Assembly: GCF_001612845.1 (NCBI RefSeq)
Contig: NZ_BDBF01000006.1
Location: forward strand, 62,001-126,000
Length of the DNA: 64,000 nucleotides
From: Nocardia elegans NBRC 108235
GTDB taxonomy: Bacteria > Actinomycetota > Actinomycetes > Mycobacteriales > Mycobacteriaceae
Direction: 5' to 3'
Of the stretch, positions 1 to 11,589 are shown one piece after another; positions within the stretch are counted from its first letter, which is position 1; each line of letters opens with the position of its first letter. A model generated the notes under the pieces. The model saw only the letters and a list, made by a program, of their open reading frames with translations. It was not told where the DNA came from and made no database searches. A program made the translations under genes and the position numbers.

Positions 1-3000
1 GTCGAGGATTTCGCCGAACAGTTGCGCCACCCGCTGTTCACGCGGGGTGGACGGCGCCCGCCCCGCGGCCGCGGTGCCGAAGGCGGGTGCGGGCAGGGCG
101 GCGCGGTCGAGTTTGCCGAACGCGTTGACCGGCAGGGCGTCCAGCGCCATGATGACCGCGGGCACCAGATGCGGCGGCAGCGTGTCGCGGGCGAAGCGTT
201 GCAGGTCCAGCGGGTCGATGTGGCGTCCGCGCACCGGCACCACATAGGAGGCCAGCACGGTGGCGTCGGCGTTGTTGCGCACCGGCACGGTGACGGAGAT
301 GTCGACATCGTCGTGGGCGGTGAGCGCGGCGTCGATTTCGCCGGGTTCGATGCGGTAGCCGCGGATCTTGACCTGAAAGTCGGTGCGCCCCAGCAATTCC
401 AGTTCGGGGACGGGTCCGTCGCCGACCCAGCGTGCCATGTCGCCGGTGCGGTACATGCGCGCCCCGGGCCCGCCGTGCGGGTCGGCGACGAAGCGGGCCG
501 CGGTTTCGGCGAACCGGTGGCTGTAGCCGCGCGCCACTCCCGGCCCGGCCAGATACAGCTCACCGGCGGTGCCGGTCGGCACCGCTTGCAGGCAGCGGTC
601 GAGCACCATCGCCGAGACCCCGCGGATCGGGCCGCCGACGGTCAGGTCCCCGCCGGGGGTGACGGCGGCGCTGGCGGCGGTGACGGTGGTTTCGGTGGGC
701 CCGTACTCGTTGAACATCGCCGCCGAGCGCGTCCACCGTTCGATCACGTGCGGCGGGCACACGTCACCGCCGACCACGACCACCCGCAGCTCACTCAGGC
801 GCCGGGGATCCACCGTCGCCAGCATCGCCGGGGTGAGGGTGAGGTGGGTGACGTGCTGGGCGGCCAGCAGTTCGGTCAGTTCGTCGCCGCCGATCACCTC
901 GGGCGGGACGACCAACAGGGTCGCGCCGTTGGCGAAGCACACCAGGAACTGCTCGAGTGAGGCGTCGAAACTGGGCGAGAGCGCATACGACACCCGTGCG
1001 GTGGCGTCCACACCGCAGACCTCGCTGCGGTCGGCGATGAGGTTGGCCAGCCCCGCATGGGTCACCTGCACCCCCTTCGGGATGCCGGTGGATCCGGAGG
1101 TGTAGGTGATGTAGGCGAGGTCGTCGGGGCGTAGCGGGCGCAGGCGTTCGCTGTCGCCGATCGGGGTGCCGGGGGTGTCGCGGCAGGCGGCCGCGGTGTC
1201 CGGATCGTCGAGCACCACCGGCGTGGCCGTCTGCGGCAGCCGTCCCCGGTAGGCGTCGACGGTGATGCCGGCCCGGGCGCCGCTGTCGGCGATCATGTGC
1301 TCGATGCGTTTGGCCGGATAGTCGGGATCCACCTGCACGATCGCGGCGCCGGATTTGGCGACCGCCCAGGCGGCGACGATCGATTCGACCGAGCGGCGCA
1401 GCATGATCGCGACGGTGGTGTCGGGGCCGCAGCCGCGTGCGATCAGTTGACGGGCCAGGCGTGAGGACCGGGCGTCGAGCTCGCCGTAGGTCACGGTGGT
1501 GCCGGGTGTGGAGATCGCGTCGGAGGCGGGGTGGCGGCCGGCGCTGTCGGCCAGGATGTCGGGCAGCAGCCGGGGCGCGACCGCGTCGTCGCCGTGCACG
1601 GGCAGCAGCCGCTGCTGTTCGGACGGTGCGAGCAGCGGCAGCCGGTCGATGCGGTATTGCGTTCCGCGGTCGAGGAATTCGTGCAGGAACATCAGGAAGC
1701 GCCCGTGGTGGGCGGCGAGTTCGTCGGGCCGGTAGATGTTCGGATTGCCCTGGAAGTCGATGTGGGTGCTGTCGCGGCCGGCGCCGGGATAGATGTTGAC
1801 GAACAGGTCGGCGGTGGGCCCGGAGGTGAGCACGTGCAACCGGCCGGTGGTGTCGCCGAGGACGACGTCGTTGTCGATCATCATCAGGTTCACGGCGGGA
1901 CCGAAGGAGGCGGTCTCGTCGCGGGCGATGCCCATATCGCGGAAGATGTCTTCCTGCCGGTAGCGCTGGCGGCGCAGCGCGCTGGTCAGCTCGCTCTGCA
2001 CCGCGTCGATCAGTTCACCGACGCTGCGGGAGCCGACCCGCACGCGCAGCGGCACCACGTTGGCGACCATGCCGCCGGAGCGGCGCAGTATCGCGGAGTG
2101 ACGGCCCGACACCGGAAGGCTCAGCAGCACCTCGGTGCTTCCGGTCATCCGGGCCAGGTAGGCGGCGAAGGCGGCGACGACGATCGGTGTCACGCTGGTG
2201 CTGCGTTCGGCGACCACGGCATCGAGCAGTGCGGCGGTCTCGGGTGCGAGCGCGTCGCTGACCAGTGCCGGGTGGATGGTGGGTTTGCCGACACGTCCGG
2301 CCAGGCTGACCACGGGCGGTGCGTCCGCCAGATGTTCGGTCCAGTATTTGCGGTCGTTGTCGAATCGCGTCGACCCGCGATAGGCCAGGTCCTGTTCGGT
2401 GATCTCGGCCAGATCCTTCGCCGCGGCCGGGGAGGGTTCGGTGCCGCGAAGCCACGCGTTGTACAGCTCGGTGATGCGCTGCAGCATCGTCACCGCGGCG
2501 AATCCGTCGAGGGCGATGTGGTGGGCGCGCTGATACCACAGGTAGTGGTTGTCGCCGACCAGGTATATGACGCACACCATGAGGTGGTCGTGCAGCAGAT
2601 CCAGCGGTGCGGCGTAGTCCTCGCTCATCAGCCGGTGCGCGGTGGCCACCGGGTCGGTGTGGCGGCGCAGATCCACCACCGAGATCGGGGCGCCGCGGAA
2701 GTGGTCGACGAACTGGCAGGGTTCGCCGTCGACCTCGATCAAATGCAGATGTCCGGACCCGAATTCGATGCTCGCGGCGCGGCAGGCCTCCATGAGCAGA
2801 TCGGTATCCAATTCCCCGATGATTTCCACGTATTGCGCCACCGAAATCGGGGATTCGCCCGCGAGGTGCTGGGCGAACCATATTCCGCGCTGCGCCGCGG
2901 TGAGCTTGAATACGCCGTCCGGCGCCGGGCGCGGGAATCCGTGCCCCGAAGTGCGTGCGCGTGTTCCGGTGCCGGGTGCCTGGTGACCGCCGAGTGGCGC

Positions 3001-3066
3001 CGTGCCGATCCGCGGTGACTTCGGTGCCTGTGAATCGCCGCCGAAGTTGCTTTTGAATTGGGTCAC
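1..3066 (-). CDS. Non-ribosomal peptide synthetase, C-A-(T), 3' end outside window
   Basis: The visible 1022 residues are the N-terminus of a multimodular peptide synthetase. A condensation domain spans about residues 55-480, with its catalytic HHIALDG motif at 182-188. An adenylation domain follows at about 495-1000, with A3 core [11 protein letters not shown] near 655, [13 protein letters not shown] and the terminal GKLD lysine. The last 20 visible residues enter a carrier domain. Starting with C suggests it receives a peptide or acyl group from another protein or loads an unusual starter. The pocket residues aligned on GrsA numbering read D-A-E-T-V-G-E-V-T-K. The acidic residue at position 239 could suit a basic side chain (Lys/Orn-like), but this is a weak inference. 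The start is GTG at 3066 with GGAGGA three bases upstream, a short spacing. No MbtH gene is visible nearby. Confidence 0.95.
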   Translation of the reverse strand, partial: MTQFKSNFGGDSQAPKSPRIGTAPLGGHQAPGTGTRARTSGHGFPRPAPDGVFKLTAAQRGIWFAQHLAGESPISVAQYVEIIGELDTDLLMEACRAASIEFGSGHLHLIEVDGEPCQFVDHFRGAPISVVDLRRHTDPVATAHRLMSEDYAAPLDLLHDHLMVCVIYLVGDNHYLWYQRAHHIALDGFAAVTMLQRITELYNAWLRGTEPSPAAAKDLAEITEQDLAYRGSTRFDNDRKYWTEHLADAPPVVSLAGRVGKPTIHPALVSDALAPETAALLDAVVAERSTSVTPIVVAAFAAYLARMTGSTEVLLSLPVSGRHSAILRRSGGMVANVVPLRVRVGSRSVGELIDAVQSELTSALRRQRYRQEDIFRDMGIARDETASFGPAVNLMMIDNDVVLGDTTGRLHVLTSGPTADLFVNIYPGAGRDSTHIDFQGNPNIYRPDELAAHHGRFLMFLHEFLDRGTQYRIDRLPLLAPSEQQRLLPVHGDDAVAPRLLPDILADSAGRHPASDAISTPGTTVTYGELDARSSRLARQLIARGCGPDTTVAIMLRRSVESIVAAWAVAKSGAAIVQVDPDYPAKRIEHMIADSGARAGITVDAYRGRLPQTATPVVLDDPDTAAACRDTPGTPIGDSERLRPLRPDDLAYITYTSGSTGIPKGVQVTHAGLANLIADRSEVCGVDATARVSYALSPSFDASLEQFLVCFANGATLLVVPPEVIGGDELTELLAAQHVTHLTLTPAMLATVDPRRLSELRVVVVGGDVCPPHVIERWTRSAAMFNEYGPTETTVTAASAAVTPGGDLTVGGPIRGVSAMVLDRCLQAVPTGTAGELYLAGPGVARGYSHRFAETAARFVADPHGGPGARMYRTGDMARWVGDGPVPELELLGRTDFQVKIRGYRIEPGEIDAALTAHDDVDISVTVPVRNNADATVLASYVVPVRGRHIDPLDLQRFARDTLPPHLVPAVIMALDALPVNAFGKLDRAALPAPAFGTAAAGRAPSTPREQRVAQLFGEILD

Positions 3067-3948
3067 CGGTCCTCCATCGGATCTCTTTACTTCGACGCAG
3101 TAACACAACGCCGGACCGTTTCCTCGAAACGACGTTCGCCGTAATGCGTGAAGCACGTCGAAATGTGCGCCGCGATTTCTCGAGCGCGACGAACAGCGCC
3201 CTCGTCGCCCTGGGCGGATGTTCGTCCGGTGGTGCGGCCGGCGGGCGCGAAAGCGGTGGTCACGACGCCCCGACACGCCGCGGCGACCGCCCGCGTGGGC
3301 CGTCGGCCCAGGTCAGTCCTTGCGTTTGTAGCGGAGCCGGTGATCGCGCGATCGCCGGTCCGCGGATACGACGCCGCCCTGGGGTTCGGAGCCGTCACCG
3401 TCGCCGTGCCCGCCGCCGCATATCGCGTCGTGCGGGGCGGCGCGGCCCGCATCCGGGCCGGGCGGGTCACCCACATCGTTGGAATTCATCGCGTTCACCG
3501 GATCACCTTCTGGCACGTGAAGCACCTCACGGCAGTGTGTCGTAGGTAGATTCGGTGGGCGGGCGCGCCCGGATAAAAAGTAATTTTTTGATAACTACGC
3601 AGTTTCCTCGGTACCAGATAGCCGGACTTTCGCCCGCTCGAGCGCAGGAAGAACGGGACGTTCCCGGTTGCTCCCGACGGTTTTCGTGACGGTCGTTATG
3701 AAATCGAGCCCCGAGGAGGTCTGAATTTCGGTGTGGTCACCGGCATCAGAAACCACAGAAATCACAACAATCACAGAATTCGCGGCACCACACGGATGTG
3801 ACCGACGGACCGCACCGGCGCGTCCCGCGCGGTGCGGGGCGCCGGGCGGCCGCGGGGCCGGCCCTCGGACGGCCGGATCCGAAGTGTTCGGAAATTTGGT
3901 TCTCAAAACCGCACCTACCGGTTACTTGAATGAGTCATACTTCGGACC
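3067..3948. other. Intergenic region between NRPS and furA with two doubtful small ORFs
   Basis: No recognised gene is present in about 880 bases. The stretch around 3540-3800 is clearly less GC-rich than its surroundings, including an A/T run near 3575-3595, so it probably holds the NRPS promoter. Two minus-strand ORFs are possible but unsupported. One is a hydrophilic peptide at 3313-3525 ending RLRYKRKD. The other ends at 3087, 21 bases before the NRPS start, and its last 35 or so residues look helical ([14 protein letters not shown] and onward). The second has operon-like spacing to the NRPS, but its codon use is mixed and its start is unclear. A third minus-strand frame at 3595-3906 is probably non-coding. 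Confidence 0.5.
3926..3937 (+). promoter_or_regulatory. Putative FurA operator/promoter of furA-katG
   Basis: TTGAATGAGTCA lies 11 bases before the furA start. From memory it resembles, in reverse complement, the TGACTCATTC-type element in front of furA in mycobacteria, where FurA represses its own operon. The surrounding bases are AT-rich compared with the flanks. The position close to the GTG suggests a very short or absent leader. Operator function is inferred. Confidence 0.4.
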
Positions 3949-4389
3949 GTGTCCACTACGGCGGATTTCGAGCGCATGCTGCGCCGGGCCGCGCTGCGGG
4001 TGACGGCCCCGCGGATCGCGGTGCTGACCGCTGTGGCCGACCATCCGCACTCCGACACCGACACCATCCTCGGCCTCGTCCGCGGCACCCTGGGCACGGT
4101 CTCCCATCAGGCCGTCTACGACGTGCTGCGGGCATTGACCGAGGCGGGTCTGCTGCGCCGGATCCAGCCGATGGGGTCGGTCGCCCGCTACGAGACCCGC
4201 GTCGGCGACAACCACCACCATCTGGTGTGCCGCTCCTGCGGCGTCATCGCCGATGTCGACTGTTCGGTCGGCGACGCACCGTGTCTGACCGCCGCCGACG
4301 ACAACGGCTTCGTCCTCGACGAGGCCGAGGTCATCTACTGGGGCCTGTGCCCCACCTGCTCCCTGCCGACTGCTCGATCGACCCCGTGA
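3949..4389 (+). CDS. furA: FurA, Fur-family redox/iron-responsive repressor of katG
   Basis: A 146-residue Fur-family repressor. The N-terminal winged helix (about residues 5-80) contains the recognition-helix segment VSHQAVYDVLRAL. The C-terminal metal-binding and dimerisation half has the HHH run at 89-91 followed by C94-x2-C97, and a second C134-x2-C137. In mycobacteria FurA is transcribed with katG and represses it until oxidised. Here katG follows after 36 bases, so the same arrangement is very likely. The GTG start is chosen because the protein then begins exactly at the conserved STTADFERMLR segment. No clear Shine-Dalgarno precedes it, which fits a near-leaderless transcript. Confidence 0.93.
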   Translation: MSTTADFERMLRRAALRVTAPRIAVLTAVADHPHSDTDTILGLVRGTLGTVSHQAVYDVLRALTEAGLLRRIQPMGSVARYETRVGDNHHHLVCRSCGVIADVDCSVGDAPCLTAADDNGFVLDEAEVIYWGLCPTCSLPTARSTP

Positions 4390-6651
<2,262 letters not shown>

Positions 6652-6664
6652 TCCGCCGTTGCCC

Positions 6665-6702
6665 GGATGCCCCGCGCACCACCGCCGGTGCGCGGGGCAT
6701 CC
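6665..6702 (+). terminator. Rho-independent-like terminator after katG
   Basis: A perfect 16-bp inverted repeat (GGATGCCCCGCGCACC and its complement) with a 6-base loop begins 14 bases after the katG stop. There is no T-run, as is common in high-GC actinobacteria. Confidence 0.8.
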
Positions 6703-6789
6703 GCACGTCCGGGGAGCATGTCGGTTCGGGCGGGCGTTCGGCCGCGGACGCTACAGTCACCCGAGAACACTCGGGCACAGGAGGCCGCC

Positions 6790-8001
6790 GTGACCGTTCC
6801 GCTGCTGGCATGGGCCGGTGCGCTGGCGCTGATCGTCGTCTTGCTGGTGTTCGACTTCGTCTTCCACGTGCGTCGCGCGCATTCGCCGACGCTGGGCGAG
6901 TCGGCAGCGTGGTCGGCGGCCTATATCGGTGTGGCGGTGGCGTTCGGGTTCGTGGTGTGGGGTCTGGGCGGTTCCGAGATGGGGGTCGAGTACTTCGCCG
7001 GCTACATCACCGAGAAGGCGTTGTCGGTGGACAATCTGTTCATCTTCCTGGTGATCTTCACCGCCTTCCGGGTGCCCGCGGCCGCTCAGCAGAAGGTGCT
7101 GCTGGTGGGGATCGTGATCTCGCTGCTGGCGCGCACCGGATTCATCTTCCTCGGAGCGACGCTGATCAATCGTTTCGCGTGGGTGTTCTACCTGTTCGGC
7201 GGGGTGCTGCTGGTGACCGCGGGCAATATGCTGCGTCCCGAGAGCGAGGACACCCACTCCGGCGACGGGCTCGTGGTGCGCGCGACCCGGAAACTGTTGC
7301 GCACCACCGACTCCTACGACGGTGACGCGATGACCACGATCGTGGACGGTCGGCGCCGGTTGACGCCGATGGTGTCGGCGATGATCGCGATCGGCGGCAC
7401 CGATGTGCTGTTCGCCCTCGATTCGATTCCCGCGATCTTCGGCCTGACCCAGAACGTGTTCCTGGTGTTCACCGCCACGGCGTTCTCGCTGCTGGGGTTG
7501 CGGCAGTTGTTCTTCCTGCTGGAGGGCCTGCTGGACCGGCTGATCTACCTCGGCTTCGGGCTGGCCGCCGTGCTCGGGTTCATCGGCGTCAAGCTGATCC
7601 TGCACGCCCTGCACCACAACAGCGTGCCGTTCGTCAACGACGGCGACCCGGTACCGGTGGCCGAGATTCCCACGGTGTGGTCGCTGGTCGTGATCGTCGC
7701 GATACTCGTTGTGACGGTGGTGGTTTCGCTGTGGAGCCCGGCCGGGCGCGCGCAGACCGCGGTCGCCGGAGCGCGCCGCTACGCCACCCGGTACCTCGAT
7801 TTGGGCTACGAGGTTGATCAGGCCGTGCGTGAACGCACGTACGGGCGGATGCTGGCAGCGGAACGGGCCATGGCCGGGCTGCCGGACAAATATGTGCACC
7901 GGTTCCGCGCCGACGACCTGTCCACGCTGCTCGACCGCGCGCACGTCGTGCACGAGGACCGCATGGAGCGTATCCGCGCCGGCCTGCCCCTGCGCATGTG
8001 A
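6790..8001 (+). CDS. TerC/Alx-family integral membrane protein
   Basis: About 403 residues with seven to nine hydrophobic segments. It contains the family's acidic transmembrane signatures, such as EYFAGYITEKALSVDNLFIF and the later GGTDVLFALDSIPAIFGLT. TerC/Alx proteins are implicated in manganese or other metal-ion export and tellurite resistance. The substrate here is not known. The GTG at 6790 is chosen over an upstream in-frame ATG because AGGAGG lies just before it and hydrophobic sequence begins at once. A soluble tail of about 70 residues with an Arg-rich start follows the last helix. It stands alone, after the katG terminator. Confidence 0.9.
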   Translation: MTVPLLAWAGALALIVVLLVFDFVFHVRRAHSPTLGESAAWSAAYIGVAVAFGFVVWGLGGSEMGVEYFAGYITEKALSVDNLFIFLVIFTAFRVPAAAQQKVLLVGIVISLLARTGFIFLGATLINRFAWVFYLFGGVLLVTAGNMLRPESEDTHSGDGLVVRATRKLLRTTDSYDGDAMTTIVDGRRRLTPMVSAMIAIGGTDVLFALDSIPAIFGLTQNVFLVFTATAFSLLGLRQLFFLLEGLLDRLIYLGFGLAAVLGFIGVKLILHALHHNSVPFVNDGDPVPVAEIPTVWSLVVIVAILVVTVVVSLWSPAGRAQTAVAGARRYATRYLDLGYEVDQAVRERTYGRMLAAERAMAGLPDKYVHRFRADDLSTLLDRAHVVHEDRMERIRAGLPLRM

Positions 8002-8033
8002 CGACCGTCGAACCTCTCCCTTTATATTCCGTT

Positions 8034-8049
8034 TCGGCTATATTGCCGA
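8034..8049. promoter_or_regulatory. Inverted repeat around the -10 box of the ArsR gene
   Basis: TCGGC-TATATT-GCCGA is a perfect 5-bp inverted repeat whose centre, TATATT, reads as a -10 hexamer six bases before the ATG at 8051. This suits a leaderless transcript repressed by its own ArsR product. The function is inferred. Confidence 0.5.
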
Positions 8050-8050
8050 T

Positions 8051-8416
8051 ATGGCATCTACGTTCGAGGCGCTGGCCGAACCGCGGCGCCGCGAAATCCT
8101 CGACCTGCTGCGCCGGCGTGAACACCTGGTCGGCGAACTGGTCACCGAACTGCGCCTGGCACAACCGACGGTGTCGAAACACCTGAAGATCCTGCGCGGC
8201 GCCGGCCTGGTCGAGGTGCGCCAGGACGCGCAACGGCGCTGGTATCGGCTGCGACCCCAGCCGCTCACCGAGATAGACCTGTGGCTGGCTCCCTACCGGC
8301 AGCTGTGGGAGACCAGCCTCGACGCGCTGGCCCGCCACCTCGACGTCCTGGCCGCCGCCGACGACAGCGCCGCCCCCACCGAAGCCGAGACCGCAAGGAG
8401 TGATGACGATGAGTGA
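8051..8416 (+). CDS. ArsR-family winged-helix transcriptional regulator
   Basis: A 121-residue ArsR-type repressor. It opens with the classic FEALAEPRRREILDLL, followed by the recognition segment LAQPTVSKHLKILRGAGLVEV and a wing (QRRWYRLRPQPL). No cysteine metal site is visible, so it belongs to the metal-independent branch that commonly pairs with SRPBCC/AHSA1 proteins. Indeed an AHSA1-like gene overlaps its 3' end by 8 bases. The ATG at 8051 was chosen because the conserved domain begins there and a -10-like TATATT sits six bases upstream, implying leaderless expression. It is probably autoregulated through that inverted repeat. Confidence 0.9.
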   Translation: MASTFEALAEPRRREILDLLRRREHLVGELVTELRLAQPTVSKHLKILRGAGLVEVRQDAQRRWYRLRPQPLTEIDLWLAPYRQLWETSLDALARHLDVLAAADDSAAPTEAETARSDDDE

Positions 8417-9365
8417 CCCGTCCGCCGAACTGACCACGATCGACGGCACGCCCACGTTGCGGTTCATGTGCCGCTTCGCCCACCCCCGGGAACGAGTGTG
8501 GCGGGCGATCAGCGATCCCGAGCAGATGAAGGCGTGGTTTCCGGCCGCGGTGCAGACCGACCTGCGCCCCGGCGCGCCGATGCGATTCGTCTTCGACGAC
8601 GAAGCCCCGGTCGAGGACACCTGGGACGGGGAGGTCCTCGAGGTCGATCCGCCGAAGGTGTTCATGTTCCGCTGGAACCGGGATGTGCTGCGGTTCGAGC
8701 TGATCGCCGACGGCGACGGCTGCCGGCTGGTGTTCACCCACGCGCTCGGCGACGGCCCGACCGGCCGCCTGGGCGCCGCCCGCACCGCCGCCGGATGGGA
8801 CGGCTGCCTGACGAGCCTGGCCGCCGCACTCGACGACCGCGCCGAAGGCGAGGACCCGAGAGCCGGATGGCTGGCCCGGGCCGAAGCCTACGCCGAGAAG
8901 TTCGGGCTGGCCCGCGGCAGCGCCGAACCCGGCGCTGGCCCCGAATCCGATGTGCTGCTGCGATTTTCGCGCGACCTGGTGTGGCGGCCCGCGGACACGA
9001 TCTGGGCGATCCTGGTCGAGGACCACCCCCTGCGCGTCGGCGCGCTGCCACCGGCCCGCGCGACCAACCCGGCGATCGAACCCGGACCGGTCACCGCATT
9101 CGATCCGCCGCGGCTGCTGGAATACGAGGTGTCGGTGGACGGACAGCCGGCGGGACGGGCGCGGTGGGAGATCATCGCCGATCCGCGACTGGGCACCCGG
9201 GTCGAGTTCACCCACACCCTGCCCCACCGGCTCGCCGCGCACCGCGCCGGACTGCTGGCCGCCTGGCAGGTGCATATCGAACTGTTCTTCGCCGCCACCC
9301 AGGGCGAGATCCGATGCCCGTGGCCCGAGCAGCGGGTCACCGAACTGACCGCCACCTACAGCTGA
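8409..9365 (+). CDS. Tandem SRPBCC/AHSA1-domain protein
   Basis: 318 residues made of two AHSA1/SRPBCC (START-like) domains. The first covers about 15-150 (FAHPRERVWRAISDPEQMKAWFP, then VFMFRWNRDVLRFEL). The second covers about 175-318 (FSRDLVWRPADTIWAILVEDHPL, then RARWEIIADPRLGTRVEFTHTLPH). Such domains bind hydrophobic ligands in a deep cavity. The specific ligand is unknown. The ATG at 8409 is preferred because AAGGAG lies eight bases before it. Earlier in-frame GTG and ATG codons are too close to that site. Coupling to the ArsR gene suggests co-regulation. The double-domain form is longer than the usual 140-170 residues. Confidence 0.87.
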   Translation: MSDPSAELTTIDGTPTLRFMCRFAHPRERVWRAISDPEQMKAWFPAAVQTDLRPGAPMRFVFDDEAPVEDTWDGEVLEVDPPKVFMFRWNRDVLRFELIADGDGCRLVFTHALGDGPTGRLGAARTAAGWDGCLTSLAAALDDRAEGEDPRAGWLARAEAYAEKFGLARGSAEPGAGPESDVLLRFSRDLVWRPADTIWAILVEDHPLRVGALPPARATNPAIEPGPVTAFDPPRLLEYEVSVDGQPAGRARWEIIADPRLGTRVEFTHTLPHRLAAHRAGLLAAWQVHIELFFAATQGEIRCPWPEQRVTELTATYS

Positions 9366-9366
9366 G

Positions 9367-10770
9367 TCACTGCGCGGGCGCGCGGGCGGTGCGGGCCGGA
9401 ATCGTGGTGTCCAGCACCGTCATCAGCGCGACGAGGGCACCGAGACCGACGATCACCCACGCGATGGCGTGCAGCCCGGCATCGGTGGTGGCCGAACCGA
9501 AGGTGAGCGCGATCAGGCTGGAGGAGAAGATCGCCCCCATATAGGCGAAGGTGCGATACAACCCCGACGCCACCGCGACCTGCCGGGCGGGCGCCTGCAC
9601 ATACAGCGCGGCCTGGTTGGCGAACCCGCTGGCACCATTGGCCACTCCGAACAGCAGCGACATCGCGATCAGCACGATCACCGGCGAGTTGTGCGTGATC
9701 ACGACCATGACCAGCCCGGTCGCGATCAACGCCGCACCGCTCGCGGTCAGCGGCACCCGCACCCAGCCACGATTGGACACCAGCCGCGCGATGACGATGC
9801 TGATCGCCGACAGCGGCAGCAGGATCAACCCCACCTGGGAGGCGCTGTAGTGGGCGGCCTGTTCCATCCACTGACTGGTCCCGTAGAGGGCGGTGTAGGT
9901 GCCCAGCGACACCACCGCCTGCCGCAGATACGTGCGCAACAGGCCGCCGTTGCGGGTCAGCATCCGCACGTCGATGAGCGGACTGCGGGCCCGCAACTCC
10001 CACCCCACCAGCGCGGCGACCAGGCCCAGCGTCACCGGCAGCAACCACCACAGCGGTGAGCGCGGATCAGACAGAAACCTCAGCATGCCGATCACGGCGC
10101 CGGCGAACAGGCCTATGCCGACGAGGTCGACCGCGGCCGGCAGCGACCCCTGATCGCGGTCGCGCGGCGCATCCTTCGGCACACCGGTCACCGTCGCCAC
10201 CAGCGCGACCAGCGCGAGCGGGATGTTGACGAAAAATATTGCGCGCCAACCGAATACGCCCGCCAGCAGACCACCCAGCGGCAGCCCCACCACGGAGGTG
10301 ACCTGCGCGGCGATCGAGAAGTTGCCCAGCACCTGCGCCGGCACCCCCGTCCCGGCGTCGTCGGCGCGCCGCCGCACCAGCGCCATCGCGGTGGGAAACG
10401 CCGCCGAGGTGCCGATCCCGATGAGCGCGCGCGACACCACCAGGAACCCGAATGCCGGTGCGGCGGCGCCGATCACGCCGGCGGCGATGAGGATGATCAA
10501 CCCGCCGGTGAACACCCGGCGCGGCCCGAACAGCGTGGCGAGTTTGCCCATGGTGGGCTGGGCGACGGCGCTGCACAGATACAGCACCGAGATGAGCACG
10601 GCGGTGGTGCCGGGGCCCCGGTGGAAATCGACGCCGATGCCGACGAGGGCGGTGGCGATGGTGGAGGTGTTGATCGGATTGAGGGTCGAGCCCAGCAGCA
10701 GGGGACCGACGAAACGAACGGTGAACGGGTCGCTGCGAGCGCGCGCGGTGTCGGCGGGGGCGGCTGTCAC
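9367..10770 (-). CDS. MFS drug-efflux-type transporter
   Basis: A 467-residue major facilitator with about 12-14 hydrophobic segments. The motif-A-like loop GKLATLFGPRRVFTGG lies between helices 2 and 3, and the N-terminus has NPINTSTIATAL. The family exports small hydrophobic compounds using the proton gradient, but the substrate cannot be told. The GTG start at 10770 overlaps the stop of the isochorismatase-fold gene by 4 bases (GTGA), so the two are translationally coupled. Its 3' end abuts the SRPBCC gene tail to tail with a single base between them. Confidence 0.9.
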   Translation of the reverse strand: MTAAPADTARARSDPFTVRFVGPLLLGSTLNPINTSTIATALVGIGVDFHRGPGTTAVLISVLYLCSAVAQPTMGKLATLFGPRRVFTGGLIILIAAGVIGAAAPAFGFLVVSRALIGIGTSAAFPTAMALVRRRADDAGTGVPAQVLGNFSIAAQVTSVVGLPLGGLLAGVFGWRAIFFVNIPLALVALVATVTGVPKDAPRDRDQGSLPAAVDLVGIGLFAGAVIGMLRFLSDPRSPLWWLLPVTLGLVAALVGWELRARSPLIDVRMLTRNGGLLRTYLRQAVVSLGTYTALYGTSQWMEQAAHYSASQVGLILLPLSAISIVIARLVSNRGWVRVPLTASGAALIATGLVMVVITHNSPVIVLIAMSLLFGVANGASGFANQAALYVQAPARQVAVASGLYRTFAYMGAIFSSSLIALTFGSATTDAGLHAIAWVIVGLGALVALMTVLDTTIPARTARAPAQ

Positions 10771-11330
10771 GAGCGGGCCGCCAATGTCCGTAGCACGTCG
10801 TCGGTGGTTCCGGTTTCGGCGATGCGGCCGAAGATGTGGGCGATGCTGTGGTCGTGGCGTTCGGCGTCGGAATCGGTCATCGCATCGACCGGCAGCGTGA
10901 CGTGGAAACCTTGTTCGTGGGCGTCGCGGGCGGTCGATTCGACGCCGGCGCCGGTGGCGATGCCCACGACCACCACCTGCGTGACGCCGTCGGCACGCAA
11001 CCGGTCGGCGAGCCCGGTGCCGGCGAAGGCGCTGCGGGCGTGCTTGGTGACCTGGATGTCGCCGGGCTGCGGCGTCATCTCGGGGATGAGGGCGGTCCAG
11101 TCCGGCGGCAGATCGGTCATGGTCATCGCGCCGGCGTCGGTGCGCCCCGGCGGGGTGCCGGCGACGTTGACGAGCACGACCGGCAGGTCCCGGTCGCGGA
11201 AGGCGTGCGCGAGTGTGGCCGCGCGCGTGATCACGGGTTCGACCGGATGCGCCAGCGGCCGGCCGGCGATGCCCTGCTGCAGATCGATCACGATGAGGGC
11301 GGTGGCCGGGTCCAGGGTGGTGACGGGCAT
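10767..11330 (-). CDS. Isochorismatase-fold hydrolase without the catalytic cysteine
   Basis: A 187-residue protein of the isochorismatase superfamily. The catalytic Asp is in ALIVIDLQQG and the Lys in VTKHARSAF. The position of the nucleophilic Cys in nicotinamidase-like members is glycine here (IATGAGVESTARDA instead of the usual NVCVEST form). True isochorismatases such as PhzD also lack that Cys and work without it, so hydrolysis of an enol ether or a similar substrate is possible. An amidase is unlikely. The ATG follows AAAGGAA. It is first in a two-gene operon with an MFS exporter and is preceded by a strong palindrome shared with the divergent MutS-like genes. Confidence 0.85.
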   Translation of the reverse strand: MPVTTLDPATALIVIDLQQGIAGRPLAHPVEPVITRAATLAHAFRDRDLPVVLVNVAGTPPGRTDAGAMTMTDLPPDWTALIPEMTPQPGDIQVTKHARSAFAGTGLADRLRADGVTQVVVVGIATGAGVESTARDAHEQGFHVTLPVDAMTDSDAERHDHSIAHIFGRIAETGTTDDVLRTLAARS

Positions 11331-11471
11331 AACGAATTCCTTTGCTGGCGTGAGGTTTCGGACGCACCGGGGTCGGCGCGCGCTGGATCGCGCGAACCCG
11401 GTGGCCGGGTCGCGGATATCGGTTGTGGGCGCTTCGATCAGCCGGCGCGGCCGATGCGGTCGAGCAGTCGC

Positions 11472-11491
11472 GACTCGGCCTTCGCCGAGTC
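11472..11491. other. Hairpin in the divergent leader
   Basis: GACTCGGC-CTTC-GCCGAGTC is a perfect 8-bp stem with a tetraloop. It lies between the isochorismatase start and the palindromic operator at 11494. In the minus-strand transcript it would fall in the 5' leader. It may be an attenuator or a second protein-binding site. No function can be assigned. Confidence 0.35.
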
Positions 11492-11493
11492 TG

Positions 11494-11517
11494 ATTACTT
11501 GACGGCCGGTAAGTAAT
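11494..11517. promoter_or_regulatory. Palindromic operator, TetR type, between divergent operons
   Basis: ATTACTT-N10-AAGTAAT, with an inner CGGCCG palindrome, makes a 24-bp site in which 20 positions are symmetric. It lies about 70-95 bases before the MutS-like operon and 165 bases before the isochorismatase gene. The size and symmetry fit a TetR-family repressor. No regulator gene adjoins it, so any repressor would act in trans. Confidence 0.6.
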
Positions 11518-11589
11518 GTCGCTAACCTGACCGAAAAGCCCCCTACCGGGTCGTTTACTCGATCCGGCCGGCGTGGGAAGTGGGTGGGG

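Noticed and set aside
22..3018. Long plus-strand ORFs (22-960, 1531-3018) opposite the left NRPS
   Set aside because: They are antisense shadows in GC-rich DNA. The minus strand has intact NRPS motifs throughout, and the plus-strand translations are Gly/Arg/His-rich with no domain.
3595..3906. 103-codon minus-strand ORF in the NRPS-furA gap
   Set aside because: It lies in the AT-richer promoter region, has no ribosome site and no recognisable domain.
11520..11532. TAACCTGAC resembling half an IdeR iron box
   Set aside because: Only a half-site, with no matching second half, and no iron genes adjoin.
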